Source of the DNA: Akkermansia muciniphila
GTDB taxonomy: Bacteria; Verrucomicrobiota; Verrucomicrobiia; Verrucomicrobiales; Akkermansiaceae
Length of the DNA stretch: 10,037 nt
Direction of reading: 5' to 3'
NCBI GenBank assembly: GCA_943324575.2
Contig: CALPMD020000020.1
Coordinates: 1-10,037, forward strand
Shown here: one piece after another, positions 1 through 6,356 of the stretch
Layout of the letters: every line of letters starts with the position of its first letter
Numbering within the stretch: the stretch's first letter is position 1
Notes under the pieces: model-generated
The model's input: the letters and a program-made list of their open reading frames with translations, nothing else
Told to the model about the DNA's origin: nothing
Databases searched by the model: none
Position numbers and translations under genes: made by a program

Positions 1-280
1 CCTGAAGCGGAATGACCCGATAGCGTCTGGCAACATCATCGGGAATGGCAGCGGTGATACCCGGATCGATCACCACATCCGCAAGACGAATGAATGGCAT
101 GCCTGCATTTACGGCGAGAGTCTTGGCGACATCTTCTTGGGTAATGGAACTATGAGCCAAGAGGTGCTCGATGATCGTTTCACCCCCAACCAGAGATTTC
201 CGAGCCCGTGCAAGTTCATCAGCACTCACCATGCCGGCCTCGGTGAGCAATTCTGCAAGATAATCTTCGTTGGAAAACAC
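1..280 (-). CDS. GspE/PilB-type secretion or pilus ATPase, N-terminal part (runs off the left edge)
   Basis: The 93 visible residues form the N-terminal regulatory domain (MshEN / T2SSE_N type) found in front of the ATPase core of type II secretion GspE and type IV pilus PilB proteins. The visible pattern is a helical stretch beginning FSNEDYLAELLTEAGMVS, then a stretch with ITQEDVAKTLA, then PFIRLADVVIDPGITAAIP and DDVARRYRVIPLQ. This is the family's usual 'proteins are assigned to class, then [I/V]P..[V/A]...  ..[V/I]P' layout. The ATPase core with its Walker motifs lies beyond the edge, so secretion versus pilus function cannot be decided. I chose the GTG at 280 because the protein then starts at the usual family N-terminus and AAGGA lies 11 bases upstream. 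The frame stays open back to a TGA at 383-385, so a TTG at 382 or 331 is possible, and the first in-frame ATG is at 232. It lies 217 bases after ftsW and is probably a separate unit. Confidence 0.72.
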   Translation of the reverse strand, partial: MFSNEDYLAELLTEAGMVSADELARARKSLVGGETIIEHLLAHSSITQEDVAKTLAVNAGMPFIRLADVVIDPGITAAIPDDVARRYRVIPLQ

Positions 281-497
281 TGGGCTACGAGTCCTTAAAG
301 GTGGATTTTCTGAATGAGGAATCTGAGTCAACTTTTCAGCGACGCTAAGATCAGATTGACCGAGAATCGCCTCGCTTGTCAATCAGCAGCAGACGAAGAA
401 TGATTGATTTTATCGCTACTGCGCGATATTTTTCGGGTCTTATTCCAAATGTAAGCTCACGCCTTTTGGCTTAAAATGGCAGACGGTGGCCAACCGA
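281..497. other. Intergenic gap between ftsW and the GspE/PilB-type gene
   Basis: This 217-base stretch is the only sizeable gap in the window and marks the end of the tightly packed mur/fts cluster. Part of it (281-382, minus strand) stays open in the frame of the downstream gene and might be its true N-terminus. The AT-rich part around 400-475 is the likely place for a terminator after ftsW and a promoter for the next gene. I could not identify either with confidence: the hairpins there have stems of only three to five base pairs, and no good -35/-10 pair is visible. Confidence 0.5.
292..296 (-). promoter_or_regulatory. Possible ribosome binding site for the GspE/PilB-type gene
   Basis: On the minus strand AAGGA stands 11 bases before the GTG at 280-278. 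It is the only purine-rich Shine-Dalgarno-like motif I found at a plausible distance from any start in the window, and it is part of the reason for choosing that GTG. The spacing is on the long side, so this is a modest call. Confidence 0.35.
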
Positions 498-1637
498 TCA
501 AAGTTTTACGGCTAAACGGGTTTGACGGGACAAGGGAAACTCTTGGGCCGCGTAGGCGTGTGAACGGCGGTGGATGCCAACCAGCATGCCCACAGCCGCC
601 AAACAAAACACCATACTGGTTCCACCGTAACTGACAAACGGTAACGGCAGACCATCGTTTGGCAGAAGCGCCGTAGTGACCCCGATATTCTGCATCGCAG
701 GAACGACAATCACGCAAGTCAAGCCCAGCGCCATGCAGCGGTTGAACATACTGGTCGCTTGTAGTGCGATTCCACAACCCGCAACGGCTATCAAAACGTA
801 ACACAGCACCACGCCTAAGGTAAATGGCAAGCCCAGCTCCTCCCCCACAACTGGAAAAATGAAATCGATGTGGGCAAAGGTGAGAGTCCCGAATTTCTCG
901 ACTCCGTTACCAAGGCCAACGCCCCATGGACCTCCATTCCCGAGTGCAAGCAGTCCTCGCCATTGCTGCATTCCCTTATCGAGTTGATGATTTTCCAAAT
1001 CCAGCCACGCATCGATCCGCGTCCGCCGAACCACGTCGTGCATCACATAAAAGTAAGCTCCAGATATCACCACCGCAGCCGTTGGAACGGCGTAAAGTAG
1101 ACGACTGCCAGCACAAAACATCATCGTACCCACTACGATGGATAGAGTTAGAGCCGAGCCAACATCAGTCTCGATCGCGATCAGACCAATCAAGGTCCCC
1201 GCGATTAGGCCCGGAATGACGAAGCCGCGCCAGAAGGTACGCACTTCCGTCTGCCATCTGGCGAACCAGGTCGAAAGGATGATGACGATGAAAATTTTTA
1301 CGGCTTCCGATGGTTGAAACTGACCAATCAGCGGAGCCTTGATCCAACGGTTAGAGCCTAACTGAGCCACTGAAATGCCCGGCACAAAACAAAGCACCAG
1401 CAAGATGAAGGACACAAGGAAGAGGTGCGGTGCGTACTTTCGAAGCCAGTCTAGGGGAGTATTCGCCGCCACAACCGCGAACACCAAGCCGACGCCCGCC
1501 ATGCTTGCCTGACGTAATATGAAATAATAAGGTCCAAAGCCCTTCACCCACGCACCCGTACTCGTCAGCATGATCAGGCCAAGTGCAACCAATGCCGCAA
1601 CGGCAGCACACAGGACAATTGAACAGTGGCGAGTCAT
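498..1637 (-). CDS. ftsW: FtsW, SEDS-family septal peptidoglycan glycosyltransferase
   Basis: FtsW polymerises lipid II into glycan strands at the division septum, in a membrane complex with its class B penicillin-binding protein FtsI. The protein has 379 residues, about the family's usual length, with roughly ten hydrophobic segments. SEDS motifs are clear: GSNRW (94-98), QPSE (108-111), ETDVGSAL (156-163), HIDFIF (256-261) followed by GEELG (265-269), and LPFVSYGGTS (332-341). Asp258 in the DFIF motif matches the residue known to be essential in RodA/FtsW. Variations are the Thr in ETDVG, where a Pro is usual, and WLDLEN at 211-216, which lacks the common Pro. The family also includes RodA; the cluster context with ftsI and mur genes favours FtsW. 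The ATG at 1637 lies 12 bases after the stop of the LysM gene, in the same frame, with no visible Shine-Dalgarno sequence. It is the last gene of the packed cluster. Confidence 0.95.
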   Translation of the reverse strand: MTRHCSIVLCAAVAALVALGLIMLTSTGAWVKGFGPYYFILRQASMAGVGLVFAVVAANTPLDWLRKYAPHLFLVSFILLVLCFVPGISVAQLGSNRWIKAPLIGQFQPSEAVKIFIVIILSTWFARWQTEVRTFWRGFVIPGLIAGTLIGLIAIETDVGSALTLSIVVGTMMFCAGSRLLYAVPTAAVVISGAYFYVMHDVVRRTRIDAWLDLENHQLDKGMQQWRGLLALGNGGPWGVGLGNGVEKFGTLTFAHIDFIFPVVGEELGLPFTLGVVLCYVLIAVAGCGIALQATSMFNRCMALGLTCVIVVPAMQNIGVTTALLPNDGLPLPFVSYGGTSMVFCLAAVGMLVGIHRRSHAYAAQEFPLSRQTRLAVKL

Positions 1638-1649
1638 TGGGATATGAAA

Positions 1650-2453
1650 TCAACGGGGTATGACGAGGCTCATGCCAGCCTTGATCTTACGAGCGTCGCT
1701 GATGCCATTGGCTTTCATGAGCATTTCTTGACTCACCTTGAAACGGTTAGAGATCCGCCAGATACTATCACCGGATTGCGTGGTATAGCTTTTCGCACCT
1801 GCCACTGCCGCGACGGGTGTGGTCTCCGCCGCGGTGGCGCGAGTCACGCCACGTTTAGGACTCACCAACTGGGCACGGGGGGCGCCACTGACATCGACTG
1901 GGATCGCCTCGACAAGACCACGATCTTTATCTGACGGAGTTTGCTGACGGATAGCTGCAACTTCAGGAGGGTCGATAGCGACGATGCGCTTCGGCGGAAT
2001 TTTCAGAATCACGCCGGGCCTGATTTCGGCATCGTGGTTGATCGCCCGGAGATCTTTTTCATCCACACCTTCTACTGCAGCGATTCGAGTGTAGTTATCG
2101 CCCGCCCGCACTGGAACAGATTTTTCACCCGCAGCCAACCGAGGAAGGCCGGAACTCGTGGAGGTCGCACCCTTGGCCATGGCATCTGCTTTTTTCTCAA
2201 CCTTTGACTTTTGAGACTCATCGGGCGCACGACTATCCAAAAACTTTTGATGCACAAAAATCAAACCGATCGCCACGATGTGTATTAAAAACACGATCGT
2301 CAGTGCACGGGAAATTTTAGAGCTGTTGTCTTCAACGTCCATCTCCGCAGTGGCTGCAACACGTTGCTTACGACTACCGGTGACGGCACTCAGACGCTTA
2401 AAAATCCCTTTAGTTACGGGACGACGTTTGATAGGCAGGGTACTGGGTTTCAT
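1650..2453 (-). CDS. Membrane-anchored protein with two LysM domains
   Basis: The protein has 267 residues. A basic, probably cytoplasmic N-terminus (1-48) is followed by one transmembrane segment at about 51-68 (LTIVFLIHIVAIGLIFV). Next come a charged linker, a LysM domain at about 113-154 (VPVRAGDNYTRIA to LKIPP), a low-complexity linker rich in Ala, Thr, Val and Pro (about 156-220), and a second LysM at 222-266 (SYTTQSGDSIWRISNRF to MSLVIPR). LysM domains bind N-acetylglucosamine-containing glycan, so the likely role is binding peptidoglycan from the inner membrane. No enzymatic domain is visible. The gene sits between murD (6-base gap) and ftsW (12-base gap) on the same strand, so it is almost certainly co-transcribed with them. 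A role in septal wall synthesis or in placing the division machinery is inference from context. The topology resembles bitopic division proteins such as FtsN or DamX, but it has LysM instead of SPOR domains and I see no homology to them. Confidence 0.9.
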   Translation of the reverse strand: MKPSTLPIKRRPVTKGIFKRLSAVTGSRKQRVAATAEMDVEDNSSKISRALTIVFLIHIVAIGLIFVHQKFLDSRAPDESQKSKVEKKADAMAKGATSTSSGLPRLAAGEKSVPVRAGDNYTRIAAVEGVDEKDLRAINHDAEIRPGVILKIPPKRIVAIDPPEVAAIRQQTPSDKDRGLVEAIPVDVSGAPRAQLVSPKRGVTRATAAETTPVAAVAGAKSYTTQSGDSIWRISNRFKVSQEMLMKANGISDARKIKAGMSLVIPR

Positions 2454-2459
2454 AGCGTT

Positions 2460-3770
2460 TTAGGAAAGTTGGTGAATGAGATCGCGAAATACATTGCCGC
2501 GCTGTTCGTAGCCAGTGAACTGATCGAATGAAGACGTGCCCGGAGAGAGCAGCACGGTTGATCCATTTGGCGCGAGACTGCGAGCCACAGCAACAGCGTC
2601 GGCCAAGGTAAATACCGATTCGCAGGGCACAACAGAAGAGAAAAAATCTGCCAAAGGCCGTGAAATCTCACCAATGGTAACAACCGCAAGTGCCTTTTCA
2701 GCCAGCAACGGTAATAAAGCATGGTAATCCAAGCCTTTATCTTTGCCACCGGCAATGAGGACCACGGGACGGGTCTGGGATCGCAGTGCGCTTTCCAATG
2801 CGTGAAGATTGGTAGCCTTTGAATCGTTGAGGTATTCAACGCCGTCAAGTGTCCGGATCAACTCACAGCGGTGTGGCGGCGGCGTGTAGCTGCAGAGGGC
2901 CTCTCGCATCACTTGTGAGGAAATGCCAATCGCCTTGCACGCCGCGAGAGCCGCCATGAGGTTTTCCGCATTATGAAGACCGCGCAAATGGGTATCGCTC
3001 ACTATGTCCAGCCAAGTTTCGCCCACGTGCTTGATCATCTGCCCGTCAGAATACCAATCTGCGGCTCGATCCGTGGTTGAAAATTGAACCACCTTCGGAG
3101 CCATTTCAGGCAGGCATTCTCCACTGCGCACCACAGCCGTGTCTGCAGCCACCTGATTTAAGAAAATTCTCAGCTTGGCACAGCGATAGGCATCCACGCT
3201 CGGATAGCGATCCAGGTGATCGGGCGCGAAATTGAGCCAAATCGAAACGACTGGATGTAGGGTTCGAATCGTTTCCAATTGAAACGAGCTGAGCTCTAAG
3301 GACACAACTGCAGGCTGATTTTCTTGGAGTACGACTTCCGCGAAAGGCACTCCATAATTCCCGCACGCATTGCCTCCTAAGCCCGCATGGGCGAGAATTC
3401 GCTCCACAATCTCGGTCGTGGTGGTTTTCCCATTGGTACCCGTGATTCCAATAATGCGTCCTCGATAATAGCGGGCGGCTAACTCCACTTCACCCACCAC
3501 CTCACCTGCATGACGGGAAAAGGCCGCGACATAGGAGCCGTAAGTGTCGATGCCCGGACTAACAACCAAAAGATCTGACACCAACTCGCCGCCATCCGCC
3601 TCAGATGCATGGGGGTGAATCTCGACCCCTTCAGGCAGACCTACAAATGCTTCCGGCCCTGCAAGATCCCATGCGGAAACCCTAGCACCATCGCGCAAGG
3701 CGAGCGCGGCAGCGGCCCGCCCGCTGCGCCCCACACCCAGAATGGCGACATGTTTTCTAGTTAGACTCAT
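2460..3770 (-). CDS. murD: MurD, UDP-N-acetylmuramoyl-L-alanine--D-glutamate ligase
   Basis: This cytoplasmic ATP-dependent ligase adds D-glutamate to UDP-MurNAc-L-alanine, the second peptide step of murein precursor synthesis. The 436 residues match the family length. The N-terminal UDP-binding Rossmann-like domain opens with VAILGVGRSGRAAA (8-21). The ATP-binding P-loop is GTNGKTT (111-117). The central domain carries LELSSFQLE (158-166), DHLDRY (184-189) and a Lys at 199 in AYRCAKLRIF, the position of the carbamylated lysine. HNAEN (266-270), HRCE (300-303), NDSKATN (315-321) and SPGTSSFDQF (409-418) complete the Mur ligase pattern; the last is characteristic of MurD rather than MurC, MurE or MurF. 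The ATG at 3770 follows the mraY stop after 7 bases, with no clear Shine-Dalgarno sequence. Nothing essential appears to be missing. Confidence 0.97.
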   Translation of the reverse strand: MSLTRKHVAILGVGRSGRAAAALALRDGARVSAWDLAGPEAFVGLPEGVEIHPHASEADGGELVSDLLVVSPGIDTYGSYVAAFSRHAGEVVGEVELAARYYRGRIIGITGTNGKTTTTEIVERILAHAGLGGNACGNYGVPFAEVVLQENQPAVVSLELSSFQLETIRTLHPVVSIWLNFAPDHLDRYPSVDAYRCAKLRIFLNQVAADTAVVRSGECLPEMAPKVVQFSTTDRAADWYSDGQMIKHVGETWLDIVSDTHLRGLHNAENLMAALAACKAIGISSQVMREALCSYTPPPHRCELIRTLDGVEYLNDSKATNLHALESALRSQTRPVVLIAGGKDKGLDYHALLPLLAEKALAVVTIGEISRPLADFFSSVVPCESVFTLADAVAVARSLAPNGSTVLLSPGTSSFDQFTGYEQRGNVFRDLIHQLS

Positions 3771-3777
3771 GGCTCAG

Positions 3778-4992
3778 TTAGGCAATCTTGAGAAGGGCGA
3801 GGCCGAAGAGGGCCAGCATGATTGAAATAATCCAAAAACGAATGATCACTTGGTTTTCATGCCAGCCGAGCAGCTCGAAATGATGGTGGATCGGCGACAT
3901 CTTGAAGATCCGCTTTTTGCGCAGCTTGAAGCTTCCAACCTGAAGAATTACTGACATCGCCTCCATCACAAAGACTCCACCAATAATGACCAGCAGGAGT
4001 TCTTGCTTGGTGCAAATCGCAGCCGTACCAAGAGCGCCACCGATTGCCAAGGAGCCCGTATCTCCCATGAATACTTTGGCAGGGTGGCAGTTGAACCAAA
4101 GAAAGCCGAAACAAGCCCCCACCAACGCCATCAGAAATACCGCCAATTCACCGAGATAGCGGTTGTGAGGAATCAGTAAATACTCAGTCGCTAAAAAGAA
4201 ATGACCCGCTAGATACGCCAAAAATGCATAAGACAAGGCAACACTAATGGTGGTGCCTGTCGCCAGCCCATCGAGCCCATCCGTCAGGTTCACTGCATTG
4301 GAGCAACCGACAATCACAATCGCAAAAAATGGGATCACCATCCAGTGAAGATCGATTATCGCGATCTTGAAAAGCGGGAAGGTAACCGCCCCAATTCCAA
4401 TCGAATTTGAGCCAAGGCGGTACCCCGCAAGCCCATCGGCGATTTGCTGAGGGGTTGCACCAAAACCGGAGATCTCCTTTTTAAAATAAATGAAGCAAGC
4501 CGCCAACAAAGCAATGAGAAGCTGCCAGCCAAGCTTCTGACGACTGCTAATTCCATCCGACTTTTTTTCCTTTACCTTTTTATAGTCATCACAAAATCCC
4601 AGCAAGCCACAGGCCGCCATCGTGCAGGCACACACAGCGATGAACGGATTCAGAGGGCGGGCAAAGACGAACGTTGAAACCATCACCGAGCCGATGATCA
4701 GCACCCCGCCCATTGTAGGGGTTCCCACCTTGCCGCCGTGAAGCTCGGCGAGTTTATGCACCTCATCCGCCGTGCGAATCGGTTGGCCCACCTTGAGCGA
4801 AATCAGACGACGAATGACCCGTGGCCCAAAAATCACCGACAAAATAAATGCCAACAAACCGGCACACGCCGCGCGAAAGGTGATGTATTGAAACAAATTC
4901 AAAAACGAGCAGGCATGAGCCCACCCCTGATGACCCGAGGCACGTTCAGCTTCGAATGTTTGATACCAGAAATCGTAAATTGCAGGGAGCAT
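3778..4992 (-). CDS. mraY: MraY, phospho-N-acetylmuramoyl-pentapeptide-transferase
   Basis: MraY transfers phospho-MurNAc-pentapeptide from UDP to undecaprenyl phosphate, making lipid I at the inner membrane. The multispanning protein shows the family motifs: GTPTMGG (90-96), DDYKK (135-139) with the catalytic aspartate pair, NAVNLTDGLDGLA (232-244), FMGDTGS (308-314) with Asp311, and MSPIHHHFE (365-373). At 404 residues it is longer than the roughly 360 of E. coli MraY as I recall it. The extra length lies in the N-terminus before the first membrane segment, in the region just before GTPTMGG, and in an exported loop around 172-205. The ATG at 4992 overlaps the murF stop as TGATG, pointing to translational coupling. 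An in-frame start further downstream cannot be excluded but would lose the overlap. Confidence 0.97.
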   Translation of the reverse strand: MLPAIYDFWYQTFEAERASGHQGWAHACSFLNLFQYITFRAACAGLLAFILSVIFGPRVIRRLISLKVGQPIRTADEVHKLAELHGGKVGTPTMGGVLIIGSVMVSTFVFARPLNPFIAVCACTMAACGLLGFCDDYKKVKEKKSDGISSRQKLGWQLLIALLAACFIYFKKEISGFGATPQQIADGLAGYRLGSNSIGIGAVTFPLFKIAIIDLHWMVIPFFAIVIVGCSNAVNLTDGLDGLATGTTISVALSYAFLAYLAGHFFLATEYLLIPHNRYLGELAVFLMALVGACFGFLWFNCHPAKVFMGDTGSLAIGGALGTAAICTKQELLLVIIGGVFVMEAMSVILQVGSFKLRKKRIFKMSPIHHHFELLGWHENQVIIRFWIISIMLALFGLALLKIA

Positions 4993-6356
4993 CAGTTGCG
5001 GGGAAATACTGCGTTCATCACGCGTTCAACAGTGGCGGCGCGACTGCCTTTGAATAGGACAGTATCGCCGGGTTTTACCTCGCGCCTCAGCCACGCGGCT
5101 GCCTGTTCGAGATCCGGAAAATAGGAATCGGTTTTAGCGCCCTGCGCGATGCCTTCGGAACCTTCACCCACCGCGACCACGGTGAGTTGATGCTTCGCCG
5201 CAAGGGCGCCTATGCGCAAATGCTCTGCGGGAGCGTGCGTCCCAAGTTCACCCATGCGACCGAGAACGATAATCCTTCGCGAGTTGTCACCGACGGGGGT
5301 GTCCGCCAATGTTTCAATGGCTGCAACCATGGATTCGGGGTTCGCATTGTAGGTATCATCGATGACTGTTATCCCACCGTAATCATATCGGCCCAATCTT
5401 CCACCCGTCAGTGTGGCGCTGGATAATCCCGCTGCGATTTCAACTGGGGAGATGCCGAGCTTCCATCCTACTGCTGCAGCCAGCAAGGCATTGGTCACCA
5501 TCTGGCGACCCGGCACGGAAAGCGAAACCTCCGCCGAATCAGCACCATCGATGACAAGCGTGAATCGGGTCCCATCCGCGTCAAAGCGCAGATTTTCGGC
5601 ACGGACCATGCCGTGACTATTGCCGACTGCCACCTTCGTGGCCCGCGACTGCTGGCGCAAATAATCGCCAAACTCGCACGTCGCAGGAAAAAACAAAATG
5701 CCATCCGCTGGAAGTGAGCGAGCGAGCATACCTTTTTCCTCAGCAATCGCCTCACGGGTCTCCAAAAACTCGATATGTGCGGTGCCGATGTTGGTGATAA
5801 TGCCGTAGTTTGGCTGAGCGATTTCGCACAAGGGAGCAATCTCGCCTGCATGGTTCATTCCCATTTCCCAAACAGCGGCCGTATGCTGCGGCGTTGTCTC
5901 AAGAATCGTTAGAGGCACGCCGATGTGATTATTTAAATTTCCACGGGTAGCGGAAACGTTAAAGCGCTGGGAGAGAACTGCCGCCGTAAAATCCTTGGTG
6001 CTCGTTTTGCCGTTCGAACCCGTGATCGCCACCACAGGGATGTCCAATTGTTTCCGCCACCAGAGCGCCAGTCGCTGTAGAGCCAGCAGCGTGTCGGGCA
6101 CCACGATCACTGCCGCATTTTCAGGCACCACTCCTGACCACTCACGAACAATCGCAACGCAGGCACCCGCTGCCAGTGCCTGCGCGGCAAAGGCATCACC
6201 ATTAAATTTGTCACCGCGAAGCGCAAAAAAAACCGAAGCAGGCGGAAGCTTTCGAGTGTCGGTTGAAACACCCCCAGTGACCATCACGTCTCCCCGACCT
6301 GCGGCAATCGATGTGCCGAGGATATCCGCAATTTGCTGGGCAGAAATCGGGTTCAT
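4992..6356 (-). CDS. murF: MurF, UDP-MurNAc-tripeptide--D-alanyl-D-alanine ligase
   Basis: MurF completes the cytoplasmic UDP-MurNAc-pentapeptide by adding the D-Ala-D-Ala dipeptide with ATP. The 454 residues are normal for the family. The N-terminal substrate domain includes STDTRKLPPASVFFALRG (31-48). The P-loop is GSNGKTST (113-120), with NNHIGVPLT at 142-150. The central domain has NIGTAHIEFL (189-198) and Lys208 in AEEKGM, the likely carbamylated lysine. The C-terminal domain has DDTYNANPESM (333-343), a MurF signature, and LFKGSRA (434-440). LGRMGELG (365-372) has Arg where Asp is common (LGDM.ELG). The ATG at 6356 overlaps the murE stop by ATGA, and the stop overlaps the mraY start, so the three are probably translated in a coupled chain. 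Confidence 0.97.
   Translation of the reverse strand: MNPISAQQIADILGTSIAAGRGDVMVTGGVSTDTRKLPPASVFFALRGDKFNGDAFAAQALAAGACVAIVREWSGVVPENAAVIVVPDTLLALQRLALWWRKQLDIPVVAITGSNGKTSTKDFTAAVLSQRFNVSATRGNLNNHIGVPLTILETTPQHTAAVWEMGMNHAGEIAPLCEIAQPNYGIITNIGTAHIEFLETREAIAEEKGMLARSLPADGILFFPATCEFGDYLRQQSRATKVAVGNSHGMVRAENLRFDADGTRFTLVIDGADSAEVSLSVPGRQMVTNALLAAAVGWKLGISPVEIAAGLSSATLTGGRLGRYDYGGITVIDDTYNANPESMVAAIETLADTPVGDNSRRIIVLGRMGELGTHAPAEHLRIGALAAKHQLTVVAVGEGSEGIAQGAKTDSYFPDLEQAAAWLRREVKPGDTVLFKGSRAATVERVMNAVFPRN

Noticed and set aside
400..460. Possible promoter for the GspE/PilB-type gene (CTTACA then AAATAT; GATAAAAT near 410)
   Set aside because: Matches to -35/-10 consensus are poor or wrongly spaced, and the region is simply AT-rich; the host consensus is unknown.
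452..494. Possible terminator hairpins after ftsW (TAAGC/GCTTA, TGGC/GCCA followed by TTTT, GCC-AAAA-GGC on the minus strand)
   Set aside because: Stems are only three to five base pairs, and the best T-run is four bases, so none is convincing as an intrinsic terminator.
498..1637. RodA instead of FtsW
   Set aside because: The two are close in sequence, but the position in a mur/fts cluster with ftsI and no mreB/mrdA-type neighbours favours FtsW.
2450..2848. Second minus-strand open frame of 132 codons within murD
   Set aside because: It is out of frame inside murD, whose motifs NDSKATN and SPGTSSFDQF occupy the same bases in the true frame.
4738..5124. Plus-strand open frame of 128 codons
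   Set aside because: It lies antisense to mraY and murF, has no recognisable domain and no start signal; its composition is what a shadow frame would give.
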